Source of the DNA: Stentor roeselii
Taxonomy: Eukaryota > Ciliophora > Heterotrichea > Heterotrichida > Stentoridae
Direction of reading: 5' to 3'
DNA: 54,004 nucleotides
Assembly (NCBI GenBank): GCA_006503475.1
Contig: RSEH01000294.1
Location: 1-54,004, forward strand
Notes under the pieces: model-generated
What the model saw: only the letters and a program-made list of their open reading frames with translations
What the model was told of the DNA's origin: nothing
The model's database searches: none
Shown here: piece after piece, positions 38,500 to 47,059 of the stretch
How positions within the stretch are numbered: position 1 is the stretch's first letter
Layout of the letters: every line of letters starts with the position of its first letter
Made by a program: the position numbers and the translations under genes

Positions 38500-39252
38500 A
38501 TGAGTGGAGCTGGAACAGGCTACGATTTATCCCCAACAACTTACAACCCAGAAGGACGAGTTTTCCAAGTCGACTACGCCGTGAAAGCAACAGAAAACGG
38601 TGGAACCATCTTGGGCCTTCGTTGCCGGGACGGAATCTTACTCGCAGGTGAGAAGAACGTGATTTCTCGCATGATGGTCGAGGGCAGCAACAAGTACATT
38701 CAAGGCATCACAAAAGAAATCGGCGCCGTCATGACTGGAGTCATTCCAGACGGTCGGTCAGTCATCACAAGGGCCCGGCAGGAAGCTGCCCAGTATGAAG
38801 AGTTCTACGGACACCCCATCAAGACTCACGTCCTTGCTGATAGAGTCGCTCAGTATATGTACATGTTCACATTGTATGGAGGACTCAGACCTTTTGGAGC
38901 AACTATTATTCTTGCTGGAAAACATTCAGGACTTTATAGACTCTTCATGGTCGACCCTTCAGGATCCATGTTTGAATACTTTTCTTGCACTGCTGGAAAG
39001 GGAAGTCAGGTCTGTAGGACTGAAATTGATAAACTTAATCTTGAAGAGATTAGTGTTAGAGAAGCGGTTTATCATGCCTCTAGAATGCTTATTAAAAGCA
39101 GGGAAGAGACTAGGGATAAAAGATATGAAATTGACTTTGCGTGGGTTAGTGATGAGAGTTATGGACAGTTCGTTCCTGTTCCTAATGAATTCAAGAAAGA
39201 AATGGAGGCTAAGGCTAAAGATGATCTTGAGAGAGAGGAAAGAGGGGAATAG
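38500..39252 (+). CDS. PSMA3: 20S proteasome subunit alpha 7
   Basis: A 250-residue alpha-type subunit. GTGYDLSPTTYNPEGRVFQVDYAVKA matches the alpha7 class (human PSMA3, yeast Pre10), which uniquely has the GTGYDLS start. HVLADRVAQYMYMFTLYGGLRPFG and MVDPSGSMFEYFSCTAGKGSQVCRTEIDKL also follow this class. The acidic C-terminus (LEREERGE) is typical of alpha7. Structural, non-catalytic ring subunit with a gating N-terminus. It starts in ATAAATATGAG, nearly identical to the alpha1 start. Intronless; stop TAG. Convergent with the coiled-coil gene, 164 nt apart. Confidence 0.96.
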   Translation: MSGAGTGYDLSPTTYNPEGRVFQVDYAVKATENGGTILGLRCRDGILLAGEKNVISRMMVEGSNKYIQGITKEIGAVMTGVIPDGRSVITRARQEAAQYEEFYGHPIKTHVLADRVAQYMYMFTLYGGLRPFGATIILAGKHSGLYRLFMVDPSGSMFEYFSCTAGKGSQVCRTEIDKLNLEEISVREAVYHASRMLIKSREETRDKRYEIDFAWVSDESYGQFVPVPNEFKKEMEAKAKDDLEREERGE

Positions 39253-39416
39253 ATAGGTTAGTATAAATCAGAATTCAGCATCTTTAATGATAATTTCAGA
39301 GGATTATAGAAAATCTTGAGAAGATTAAATTTCAGTTTTTTTCTAAAGAATTTCATTGAAAGCCTAAATTTCCTAATGATGTTTATTTTAACCTACTCTT
39401 TTCCAGTAAAACTCAA

Positions 39417-41609
39417 CTATTTACTTATTTTTTTCTTCATCGCACTTCTCAAAGGGTCTCCATAATAATTTGATGGAGACAGTCTAATCCTTCTAGCTTC
39501 ATGTATCAAGTTTCTAGTCGAATACGATTTGATCCGACCCTCAAAGGCGCGACTGTCGCTTGCCGAATGAACACTGGCCAAGTTGAAGTTAAAGCTTTGA
39601 TGTGTTCTGACTGTTTTATCCGCAGTGGGCAACTCGATGCGCGATTTGACACTTTGGTCATCAGCGACACTATTCGCTGAAAAAACATGAGAACATGACT
39701 CCTCAGAAGCTCTTTTTTTCTGGCGAGACTCGAATTTCTCAGAGTTTTCAAATAAGTACTTCACTAAAGCCTTAAACGAATTTTTATTAAGTCCTTTTTC
39801 AAAGATTTCAGTGTCTGAACTGGTTTCCTGGTAAAAATCAATGATTTCAGATTGAAGTAATTTTGTCTTACGTTGCACCCAGTTGCTGATTTCACTTAAA
39901 GCTGTTAAAAGGACTGAAAACTTTCTGGAAAAGACCTGGATGCCGATTTTGTTCAGTTCTTTTACTAGCTCCTGAGAAGTGTCGATTCTTTCCAGGTTTT
40001 TCGAGTCCAAATCATGTACATCAATAAAAAAACAAGCAAGAAGGTCATTCGAGATCATCAACGAACATTGGTTTAAATCGATTAAGTCCGAACCGAATCG
40101 ATCCCCGCCAAATCTGGCTTTTTCATTTTTTCTTTCAATGATTTTCTTCAAAAACTCTTTAATTTTCTGTAAATTAAGTCGACTAGGTTGATATTCCTCA
40201 TTAGGTTCCAAGTCAGTTTTATAAGTTTTCTTCTTTTCCAAGGCTTTCGTTTGTTTTCTTTTAATTAAAAACCCGGTAGTCTGGTTGTTTTTTGGACTTC
40301 TTTGAAGACTTTTAACATCTTCCAAAAACAGTAAAATCGCATTGTCCTGAACGTGAAACTTGGAATTACAGGCGATAGTTGAAAGACTTTTCACGAAAAA
40401 GTTGCTGATACTTAAAACTTTAAGGTAAACTTTAAGTATCATCTTTTGAGACTGCTCTAAAACTTGCTTTGTCCCTAAAATCTTCTGATCGTCTAACAAA
40501 GACTTAAGCTCGTTAAACGTGAGTCGACTTTTCTTATAAGAAGAGTCGATTTCTTCATCTTCCTTGATTTTTTTCAGTTCTTCTATCATCGCATCGCATT
40601 TTCGCTGTTTGTCAATCTGTTCTTCTGTAAGGTTCCCAAACTTGAGACTTAAAGAATGCTCCTGAAAATGAAGTTTCGAGTAAGAAGAGATGATAAAGTC
40701 AATGTCCTGTTTTTTTAAAGGTTCTGAAAATTTTGGGCAGTCTTGGCAGTGCATTCGAAGAAGGGAGAGCAAGTCTCGGATTTCGCTTAACTTCGACTTT
40801 GACTTGCGAATCTGGATGTTATTATCCGTTGTTAGAATACTATGCTCTTCAAGGCTCATCTGCATTCGGCTTATCGCTGTTTTGGTTTCTCGTGATTTTA
40901 TATTCGACTTACTTATTTTTTCGATATGTTTTCTTACTTCTTTTTCTTGCTCCAATTTTGTTTTTTGTAAAGCAGAGTAGTCTTCATTGAAGTTTTCTTG
41001 AGTCTTTTGAAGAAGTCTTCGGGATTCTTGCAAAGTCTGCTGGGCTGAAGAGTTTTGCAACTTGATAAGATAGCTGAAGACCTTTTTCTGCTCATTTAAA
41101 TCCTGGATTTTTTGAACAGCTTTTAGTTCTCGATTGAGTCTTTCTTTAAAAGCAATGATTTCTTTTGACTCCTTGTCCTTCATTTCAACAAGCATTTCAT
41201 TTTCACCGAGTTGTTTTTTATTTTCAGCTTCAAGAGAATCGAGTTTACTTTTAAGTTCTTGGAACCTTTCATTACTTTCTTTAAGTTTTGAGACAGTTTC
41301 AGGATTGCTTAGTTCTTTTCTAGATAGAAAAACAAGATCTTTTAACTTTTCGATTTTTGCTGTCTTGACCTTGTTGCTGCAGGTGAGTTTATTGAGCATT
41401 AGTTTGAGTTTTTTGGTTTCAGTTTGAAAGGTGCAGGGCCCGTTGATGAATGTGTTTTGTTCAAGGGTGAATTCTTCATATAACTCTTTTTCTACTATTC
41501 GCATTTCATGTTCGAGTTCTTGTTTCTGCAGGTCTTCCGCTGAAGGAGTGCCTGGTCTCGGCGAAGGGTAAATTGATGAGATCCTGTTTTTGGGTTCATT
41601 GTTTTTCAT
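39417..41609 (-). CDS. Large coiled-coil protein, possibly axonemal
   Basis: A 730-residue protein predicted to be mostly coiled coil from about 25 to 400, with a second helical region near 570-640 and Ser-rich ends. Within it, DFIISSYSKLHFQEHSLSLKF followed by EQIDKQRKCDAMIEELKKI recalls the pattern ...EExxFSLFNYVNELNxExxxL of outer-dynein-arm docking proteins (CCDC63/CCDC114 group). That resemblance is loose and I give it as a possibility, not an assignment. Such proteins dock dynein on ciliary doublets. The start ATG is at 41609; the divergent PLRG1 gene begins 110 bases away. Intronless; stop TAG. Confidence 0.72.
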   Translation of the reverse strand: MKNNEPKNRISSIYPSPRPGTPSAEDLQKQELEHEMRIVEKELYEEFTLEQNTFINGPCTFQTETKKLKLMLNKLTCSNKVKTAKIEKLKDLVFLSRKELSNPETVSKLKESNERFQELKSKLDSLEAENKKQLGENEMLVEMKDKESKEIIAFKERLNRELKAVQKIQDLNEQKKVFSYLIKLQNSSAQQTLQESRRLLQKTQENFNEDYSALQKTKLEQEKEVRKHIEKISKSNIKSRETKTAISRMQMSLEEHSILTTDNNIQIRKSKSKLSEIRDLLSLLRMHCQDCPKFSEPLKKQDIDFIISSYSKLHFQEHSLSLKFGNLTEEQIDKQRKCDAMIEELKKIKEDEEIDSSYKKSRLTFNELKSLLDDQKILGTKQVLEQSQKMILKVYLKVLSISNFFVKSLSTIACNSKFHVQDNAILLFLEDVKSLQRSPKNNQTTGFLIKRKQTKALEKKKTYKTDLEPNEEYQPSRLNLQKIKEFLKKIIERKNEKARFGGDRFGSDLIDLNQCSLMISNDLLACFFIDVHDLDSKNLERIDTSQELVKELNKIGIQVFSRKFSVLLTALSEISNWVQRKTKLLQSEIIDFYQETSSDTEIFEKGLNKNSFKALVKYLFENSEKFESRQKKRASEESCSHVFSANSVADDQSVKSRIELPTADKTVRTHQSFNFNLASVHSASDSRAFEGRIKSYSTRNLIHEARRIRLSPSNYYGDPLRSAMKKKISK

Positions 41610-41719
41610 AGAGTTTATTTAAATAAATTCAGTGAAGATTTATTAATATTCGAAAATTTTTTCGAGTTTTTCAGGTTTTTATAATTTAACAGGATACTTC
41701 CACCTTCCTCATTATCTTA

Positions 41720-43003
41720 ATGGACTCCATCACTGATATCGCAAGAGAAAACCTTTTAAACACCTACAAAATGTTCTCCGCAAGTCAAGGCATTCCAGCA
41801 CATTGTCCAAAAGACCTAACCCAAGACTTGCTATCATTTCGCGCTCGAGCATTTTTCAGTCACGACAGACAATCCACCGAAAACTTTTTATCAAAACAAA
41901 GCAAATCAAGTCCTTCTAAAGTTTCATCGAAATCCTTAGAAGCCCTTCTCGAGTCTTCCTCATCAAATACATCTCTTCTTCAAAACAAGTACTTAAGTCT
42001 GAACATCAAGTCAATCACTCCGACCTGGCGAGCTCCCTGGAAGTTGATGCGAGTGATATCAGGTCACCAGGGGTGGGTAAGAACTTTATCAGTAGACCCG
42101 AGCAACACATGGTTCGCTTCTGGCAGCAATGACAGGATGATAAAAATCTGGGACCTTGCCACAGGGCAGCTGAAGTTAAGCCTTGTAGGACACATCAACG
42201 CGATTAGGTCAGTCGTTGTAAGTGACCGTCATCCTTACCTGTTTTCCTGCAGTGAAGACAAGAAAATTCTATGTTGGGACCTGGAGCAAAATAAAGTCGT
42301 GAGACATTATCACGGACACCTCTCAGGCATCTACACCCTGGCCTTACACCCTTCTTTAGATGTCCTTCTCAGCGGCAGTCGAGATACCGTCTGTCGTGTT
42401 TGGGACATTCGCACAAAGGCACAGGTCAGGGTCCTTGAAGGTCATTCTGCAACTGTTTTTTCAGTCACTTGTCAAGATGATGAACCTCAGGTCATCAGCG
42501 GCTCAGCTGATGCGACTGTTAGACTTTGGGACTTGAGAAGTGGAAATTCAATGCAAACTTTAACGAGACATAAGAAAAGTATTAGAAAAGTAAAGACACA
42601 TCATCAGGAATATACTTTTATTAGTGCTGGTGCTGATGACTTGAAACTTTGGAAATGCCCTGATGGAGTTTTTTTAAGGAATTTTTTGGGACATCAGGGA
42701 ATTGTTAATGATTTTGATATTAATCATGAGAATTTAATGGTCACTGCTGCTGATGATGGAAGTTTAGGGTTTTGGGATTATGACTCTGGGTTCAAGTTTC
42801 AAGAGATTGATAGCCAGGTACAGCCGGGGTCGCTTTCGAGTGAAGCTGGAATTTTTTCTTGTTGCTTTGATCGGTCTGGACTTAGGATGATCACTGCGGA
42901 ATGTGATAAGACTATTAAGATCTGGAAGGAAGATGAAAATGCAACACCTGATACTCATCCGTTCCCGAAAGAAGCAAAGTATTTTATAAGGACTAAGTTT
43001 TAA
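41720..43003 (+). CDS. PLRG1: Spliceosomal WD40 protein PLRG1/Prp46
   Basis: A 427-residue protein. After a short N-terminal region, the hallmark [21 protein letters not shown] leads into seven WD40 repeats: [62 protein letters not shown] and KIWKED. This sequence pattern is specific for PLRG1 (yeast Prp46, plant PRL1), a core subunit of the Prp19/NineTeen complex that stabilises the catalytic spliceosome. In an organism with 15-nt introns this is a component of the machinery that must cope with them. The N-terminal region is shorter than in animals. The start is in TCTTAATGG. Intronless; stop TAA. Confidence 0.95.
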   Translation: MDSITDIARENLLNTYKMFSASQGIPAHCPKDLTQDLLSFRARAFFSHDRQSTENFLSKQSKSSPSKVSSKSLEALLESSSSNTSLLQNKYLSLNIKSITPTWRAPWKLMRVISGHQGWVRTLSVDPSNTWFASGSNDRMIKIWDLATGQLKLSLVGHINAIRSVVVSDRHPYLFSCSEDKKILCWDLEQNKVVRHYHGHLSGIYTLALHPSLDVLLSGSRDTVCRVWDIRTKAQVRVLEGHSATVFSVTCQDDEPQVISGSADATVRLWDLRSGNSMQTLTRHKKSIRKVKTHHQEYTFISAGADDLKLWKCPDGVFLRNFLGHQGIVNDFDINHENLMVTAADDGSLGFWDYDSGFKFQEIDSQVQPGSLSSEAGIFSCCFDRSGLRMITAECDKTIKIWKEDENATPDTHPFPKEAKYFIRTKF

Positions 43004-43339
43004 TTGAGGTTTAGATTGGGTAGGGTTGAATGATTGGAATGGATTGTTTAGGAGGTGAGAAAAGGAGGATTGTTTCAATATGAATCAGAACTGTCATAAT
43101 AATAGTGCAGGTTAGTGCTTAGAATGAAATAGTAAATATCATAGAAACTTCAAGAAAACTACAATTCCTATAAAAACCTTAAAAAAATCCATAAAATTCC
43201 TAAAACATCCTTATCTCTTCCACACCACCTTCTCTATAATCTTCCTAAAACCTCCTAAGCCCAACTTTCCCCTTTCAATCATCCATGAATCCTAAAAAAC
43301 CCAGAAAATTCCAAAACAATCCTTCAATTAAGAAATTAT
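43004..43339. other. Convergent intergenic region
   Basis: 336 bases between PLRG1 and the ferritin gene. The first part is G-rich and the second C/A-rich. No gene recognised. Confidence 0.5.
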
Positions 43340-43825
43340 TTAACTCTTTCTATCGTTATAAAGCCAAACGAGTCCAGCAGTTTGACTATATCCTCTGATC
43401 TTGAACACGTCTCCTTCCCAGTCATCACATCTGACAACCTGTTCTTCAAGAATCTCTGAAAGCAGTCTTTCAACATCAAAGTCATGTTCATTACGAGCCT
43501 GTGCAAAGACTTCCTTGATTTTCAAGTAATAAGCTTCTTCCAAAGCCAAGAAGTACTCATAAACCTGAACTTCATTCTCCCAAGCAACAGCAGGCAAGGG
43601 TGAAGCGTGAACTTTGGCTTCATTTCCTCTCAAGGTGATGTAATCAAGAACCTTGTTGTGCCATTCTCGTCTCTTCTCTCCGAAGGACTTGATCCTGTCA
43701 GCGAAACCATCAAAATGACGGACTTCCAGCCAGTGGTGGGCTTGCAAGTAAAGAAGAGAGGCTTCAAGCTCTTTAGCTGCGTAGTTGTGAAGAGTTTCGA
43801 TTAAGCTCGCTGAAAGACTGACCAT
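43340..43825 (-). CDS. Ferritin-like iron-storage protein
   Basis: A 161-residue four-helix ferritin. Likely ferroxidase residues are kept in order: Glu in AAKELEASLLYL, Glu and His in REWHNK, Glu in FLALEEAYY, and Gln in LEEQVVRC. It should therefore oxidise and store Fe(II) in a protein shell. The length and the LEEQV motif resemble non-heme bacterial-type and animal ferritins. There is no signal or transit peptide, so it is cytosolic. The upstream sequence on the coding strand is G-poor. Its ATG context is reached directly after TTTATTA on the plus strand (TAATAAATG on the coding strand). No iron-responsive element was recognised, though short stem-loops cannot be excluded by eye. Confidence 0.88.
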   Translation of the reverse strand: MVSLSASLIETLHNYAAKELEASLLYLQAHHWLEVRHFDGFADRIKSFGEKRREWHNKVLDYITLRGNEAKVHASPLPAVAWENEVQVYEYFLALEEAYYLKIKEVFAQARNEHDFDVERLLSEILEEQVVRCDDWEGDVFKIRGYSQTAGLVWLYNDRKS

Positions 43826-44047
43826 TTATTAAAGTTGTGGAGGCTGAGCTTTTAACTGAGAATGTTACTGGAATTGTTACTGGATTTTTTAGATCAGGGG
43901 TGAATTTAACAAAAATGGAAATTTGATAAGGTAGGGTTTTAAGAGTTGGGGATGGAAAGAACTGAGGTTAGAGGAATTTATTTCAGTGATGGTTTGAGAA
44001 ATTTTAGTATTTCATTGAAAATATTTGAATAAATTATCTAAATTTTT

Positions 44048-45586
44048 TTATTTTTGTGATTCTTTCTTGTTGAATCTTGAGTTGTAGTCTTTAAACCAGA
44101 GATAGTCAACTGAGCTAGGGTATTTGTAATCAAAGAAAATTTCCTGTCCTTTTAAAATGTCATCCTTGGCTAAGACCATGATTTTAGTAGTTCCAAGGAC
44201 TCTCCAGTTGACAGTCTCTGCATTAGCCAGATCATTTCGAGCGTGATTCACGTATCTGAGTTCATTTGCGTAAAAAGTGGCATCAATAGTGACAATGCTA
44301 TCAACCATAAACAAGAACGAGTGCTGATTGGCATCATAAAAGACTCCCCTCCTATTAGCTTCTCTTTCACTAACAATCTCTCCAGTGTACTCTCCAACAA
44401 ATTCTCCTCTTCCAATCCTTTCCTCAGCAAAAACTCCAATTCCAGCTCCTTCAACATTAGAAACCTGAAGACCTACCCTTTTTCTTCCTTTTCCTTTTTG
44501 AATTCTAATATTTCCACAGGTTTCAATATTCCTTTGCACCTCTTGAAGACTTCCACATCTTCTACAAAGCCAAGGGTCACATTCGATGTTGTTACTGAAA
44601 CAGATGCAGTCAGTTTCCAAGCAAGGACCTTCACAGTCACATCCGAGAAACTTAAAAGAACAGGCAAGGCTGCATTTGCAGTAAACCTCGCAATGGCCTC
44701 GGAAGGCGAAGGACTTTTTATCTGGTGTCTCGCGGATTCCTTGAATGCAGGGACAGGACTCTGAACATTCCTGGCAAGAGCAGTTTATTGAGGAGTTGTT
44801 CATTTGAAGCCTCCAGGTCATTGGTTTGAATGTTTTTTCTACTGAGAGTTTGGGTGTTAGGGTGTTAAAATTGGAGATTTTTTTTTCTTTTGTTTCTTTT
44901 GAGATTTCGGGAAAAAGGGGATTTGGTAAGGCTTTGGGTGAATTATTTGAGAAGAGTTTTGGAATGGAAAGGGATTTTAGTTGTTTTGAGGGGAAAGATT
45001 TATACCAGAGATAAGAATTTGGCCCTTTTTGGTAGTTTTGAAGGTATTTTCCTTTCCAGTTGTTAGGGAGGATAAAGGGTGAATAGTCGGAGGGTATCAG
45101 AATGTGGGAAAGGGTTTTAGCTTGTTTGTTGTGATGTTGACTGCAGAGGTACTTTTTGCAGATTTGGCAGAATAATGAAGGTTTTTTCAAAGAGTTACTT
45201 GATGGAAACAGGTTGTAAGTGGAAAAGTAAGTCATCAGGTATAAAAGACTCTCGGTGAATGAACGGTTTAAAGTTTTTGATATTGAGGATGTTAACGACA
45301 GGTAAATGTCTGAATAGTCAAGATCCATATCTGAACCTGTTAGACTGTGAAGATTGATGAAATGATCGATGAAGACTTTTTTGTATTTTAAAGTTAAACT
45401 TGCTTTTGATAGAACATTTCTATTGATTTCCACGAAACAGTAGCTGAAATCACCAATTTTACCTCGTTTGCAGTATTTAAAATAGTTTTTCTGTAAAATT
45501 CTGTCGATTTCCTCAAACTTCTGTTGAAAGTCCTTTAAAATTTGCACAACTATCAGAGTCTCTAAAGCCTTATGTTTTTTTCCCAT
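44048..45586 (-). CDS. E(z)/EZH-type histone methyltransferase
   Basis: A 512-residue SET protein with the Enhancer-of-zeste layout. Near residue 140, CQICKKYLCSQHH corresponds to the CxxCxxxxCxxH zinc segment before the CXC in EZH2. The CXC domain (about 270-355) is a run of Cys-rich motifs: CSCQECSESCPC, CEVYCKCSLAC, CDCEGPC, CICFSNNIEC. The SET domain (about 375-500) has GAGIGVFAEERI, GEYTGEIVS, RYVNHARND and EIFFDYKY. EZH enzymes methylate H3K27 within PRC2. A deviation is NHA instead of the usual NHS, with loss of the Cys that normally follows. The N-terminal EED-binding region is not recognisable. In ciliates such enzymes also mark transposons for elimination. Stop TAA. Confidence 0.93.
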   Translation of the reverse strand: MGKKHKALETLIVVQILKDFQQKFEEIDRILQKNYFKYCKRGKIGDFSYCFVEINRNVLSKASLTLKYKKVFIDHFINLHSLTGSDMDLDYSDIYLSLTSSISKTLNRSFTESLLYLMTYFSTYNLFPSSNSLKKPSLFCQICKKYLCSQHHNKQAKTLSHILIPSDYSPFILPNNWKGKYLQNYQKGPNSYLWYKSFPSKQLKSLSIPKLFSNNSPKALPNPLFPEISKETKEKKISNFNTLTPKLSVEKTFKPMTWRLQMNNSSINCSCQECSESCPCIQGIRETPDKKSFAFRGHCEVYCKCSLACSFKFLGCDCEGPCLETDCICFSNNIECDPWLCRRCGSLQEVQRNIETCGNIRIQKGKGRKRVGLQVSNVEGAGIGVFAEERIGRGEFVGEYTGEIVSEREANRRGVFYDANQHSFLFMVDSIVTIDATFYANELRYVNHARNDLANAETVNWRVLGTTKIMVLAKDDILKGQEIFFDYKYPSSVDYLWFKDYNSRFNKKESQK

Positions 45587-45685
45587 ATTTATTCATTTGA
45601 ATTAGTAAAGATAATGGTTTATTTGAGAAAAAGTCGATAATCTTTAACTAGTAATTGTTTTATCCATCTTAAAATATAGATAATA

Positions 45686-47059
45686 ATGGAAAGAATCACT
45701 GAAGCAGAAGTTCAAATCTTAGATTGCATCTATCGTCAAATAGGCAAAGTCGAGGTTTATAAAGCGAGGTTGATCAAAACAAGTGAATTTATATGTATGA
45801 AAAAAATCTATGTTGAAAATGTAATGGATGCAACTTTCATTCAAACTGAGTTTATCGCTATGGCTACTTTACAGCATGAAAATATTATTAAACTTCGCAG
45901 TGCCTCTCTGGGCGGTAACAACCGTGAAATTTCTCACGTGCTGATCTTTATGGAGTACTTCCAAAGAGGTGACCTAGAAAAATTCATCCAATCAAGAGCC
46001 AAAGAAGGTGGATATCTCTCAGAAAACGAAATCTTAGACTGGCTTACACAGCTAGTCTCTGCCTACGAATTCATGCAAGAGAGAGGAGTGGCTCATCGTG
46101 ACATAAAGCCTCAAAACATCTTCATAGACGAGCAAAACAAGCCAAAAGTAGGAGATCTTGGAAGTGCAATAAAAAAAGAAGGTGATTCAGCGACATTAAT
46201 GGGAACTCCAATGTACCTGAGTCCTAAATTAAGAGAAGCCTTCGCTAATCAAGCTTCAAATTCTTTTAACGTGCCTCACGACGTGTTCAAGTCCGATGTT
46301 TATTCCTTGGGACTGACTTTTTTGTATCTAGCGTCTTTGATATCAGTAAAAGACTTGTGTCAGTTGCAGAACTTGGAAAATAAAATCGATGCTCGAATCA
46401 ATGCATTACCTGAAAACTTCTCAAAATTAAAAACAATTTTAAAATACATGCTCGCTGTTGATGAACACTTTAGATGTGACTTTATCGAGTTAAAGCAAAA
46501 GATCAATCGGTTAAATGAGGTAAAAGCTGTTCAAGTTGCGAATAAAAATGAGTTTAGAAAAGGAATGACTATTCAACAAATGTTTGCAAAATGCTCAATT
46601 TGCTCTAAAAATCAAGATGAATCATTGATTTATGTATTTCATGATTACTGTATTTGTTTAAATTGTGTTGAAAATTTGAAACAATATGTTAATCAGGATT
46701 TTACTTTATAGTAATAATTATTCAGCTTTATATCTGACAGAGGTATTAGGACAGAGACCACTAAACCCAATTACGATATCTGCAAACTATGCAAAGTGCA
46801 AAAATCGCATCATCAAAATATTTCATGTTTAAGTGCATCGATCGCTACCTCCAAGATCCCAGGAGTCTCTTCCCCTGCATGGCGATGTAAAAAGTGCTAT
46901 CCAGAAGACTCATACATGATAAGAGCTTCAAAAAGCATGACAGTCAAATGTTCCAAATACCACTATTCCTGCCTGGTCTGCCTGAACGACTGGTTTGATT
47001 TCCCCCACGAGATCTGCAAAATATTCTACTCAAACGCGTTAACTGAAAAGCTAATCTAA
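45686..47059 (+). CDS. NEK-like protein kinase fused to a Cys-rich zinc tail
   Basis: A two-exon gene of 452 residues with a 15-nt intron at 46711-46725. Residues 1-275 are a Ser/Thr kinase: FICMKKI (Lys), ENIIKL, LIFMEYFQRGDLEKFI, HRDIKPQNIFI, DLG in place of DFG, TLMGTPMYLSP, and DVYSLG. The glycine loop is poorly conserved (RQIGKVEVYKA). It resembles NEK-type kinases. The C-terminal ~140 residues are Cys/His-rich: CSICSKN with YCICLNC, CKLCKVQ, CKKCYPED, and CSKYHYSCLVCLNDW, suggesting two or more zinc-binding clusters, RING-like but not classifiable. Kinase plus such a tail is uncommon. The stop TAA abuts the stop of the convergent importin gene. Confidence 0.87.
46711..46725 (+). other. 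15-nt intron of NEK-like kinase gene
   Basis: Sequence gtaataattattcag, phase 2. Retention creates TAG at the junction. Splicing makes a TAC codon and links DFTLY to FISDRGIRTE. Confidence 0.92.
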
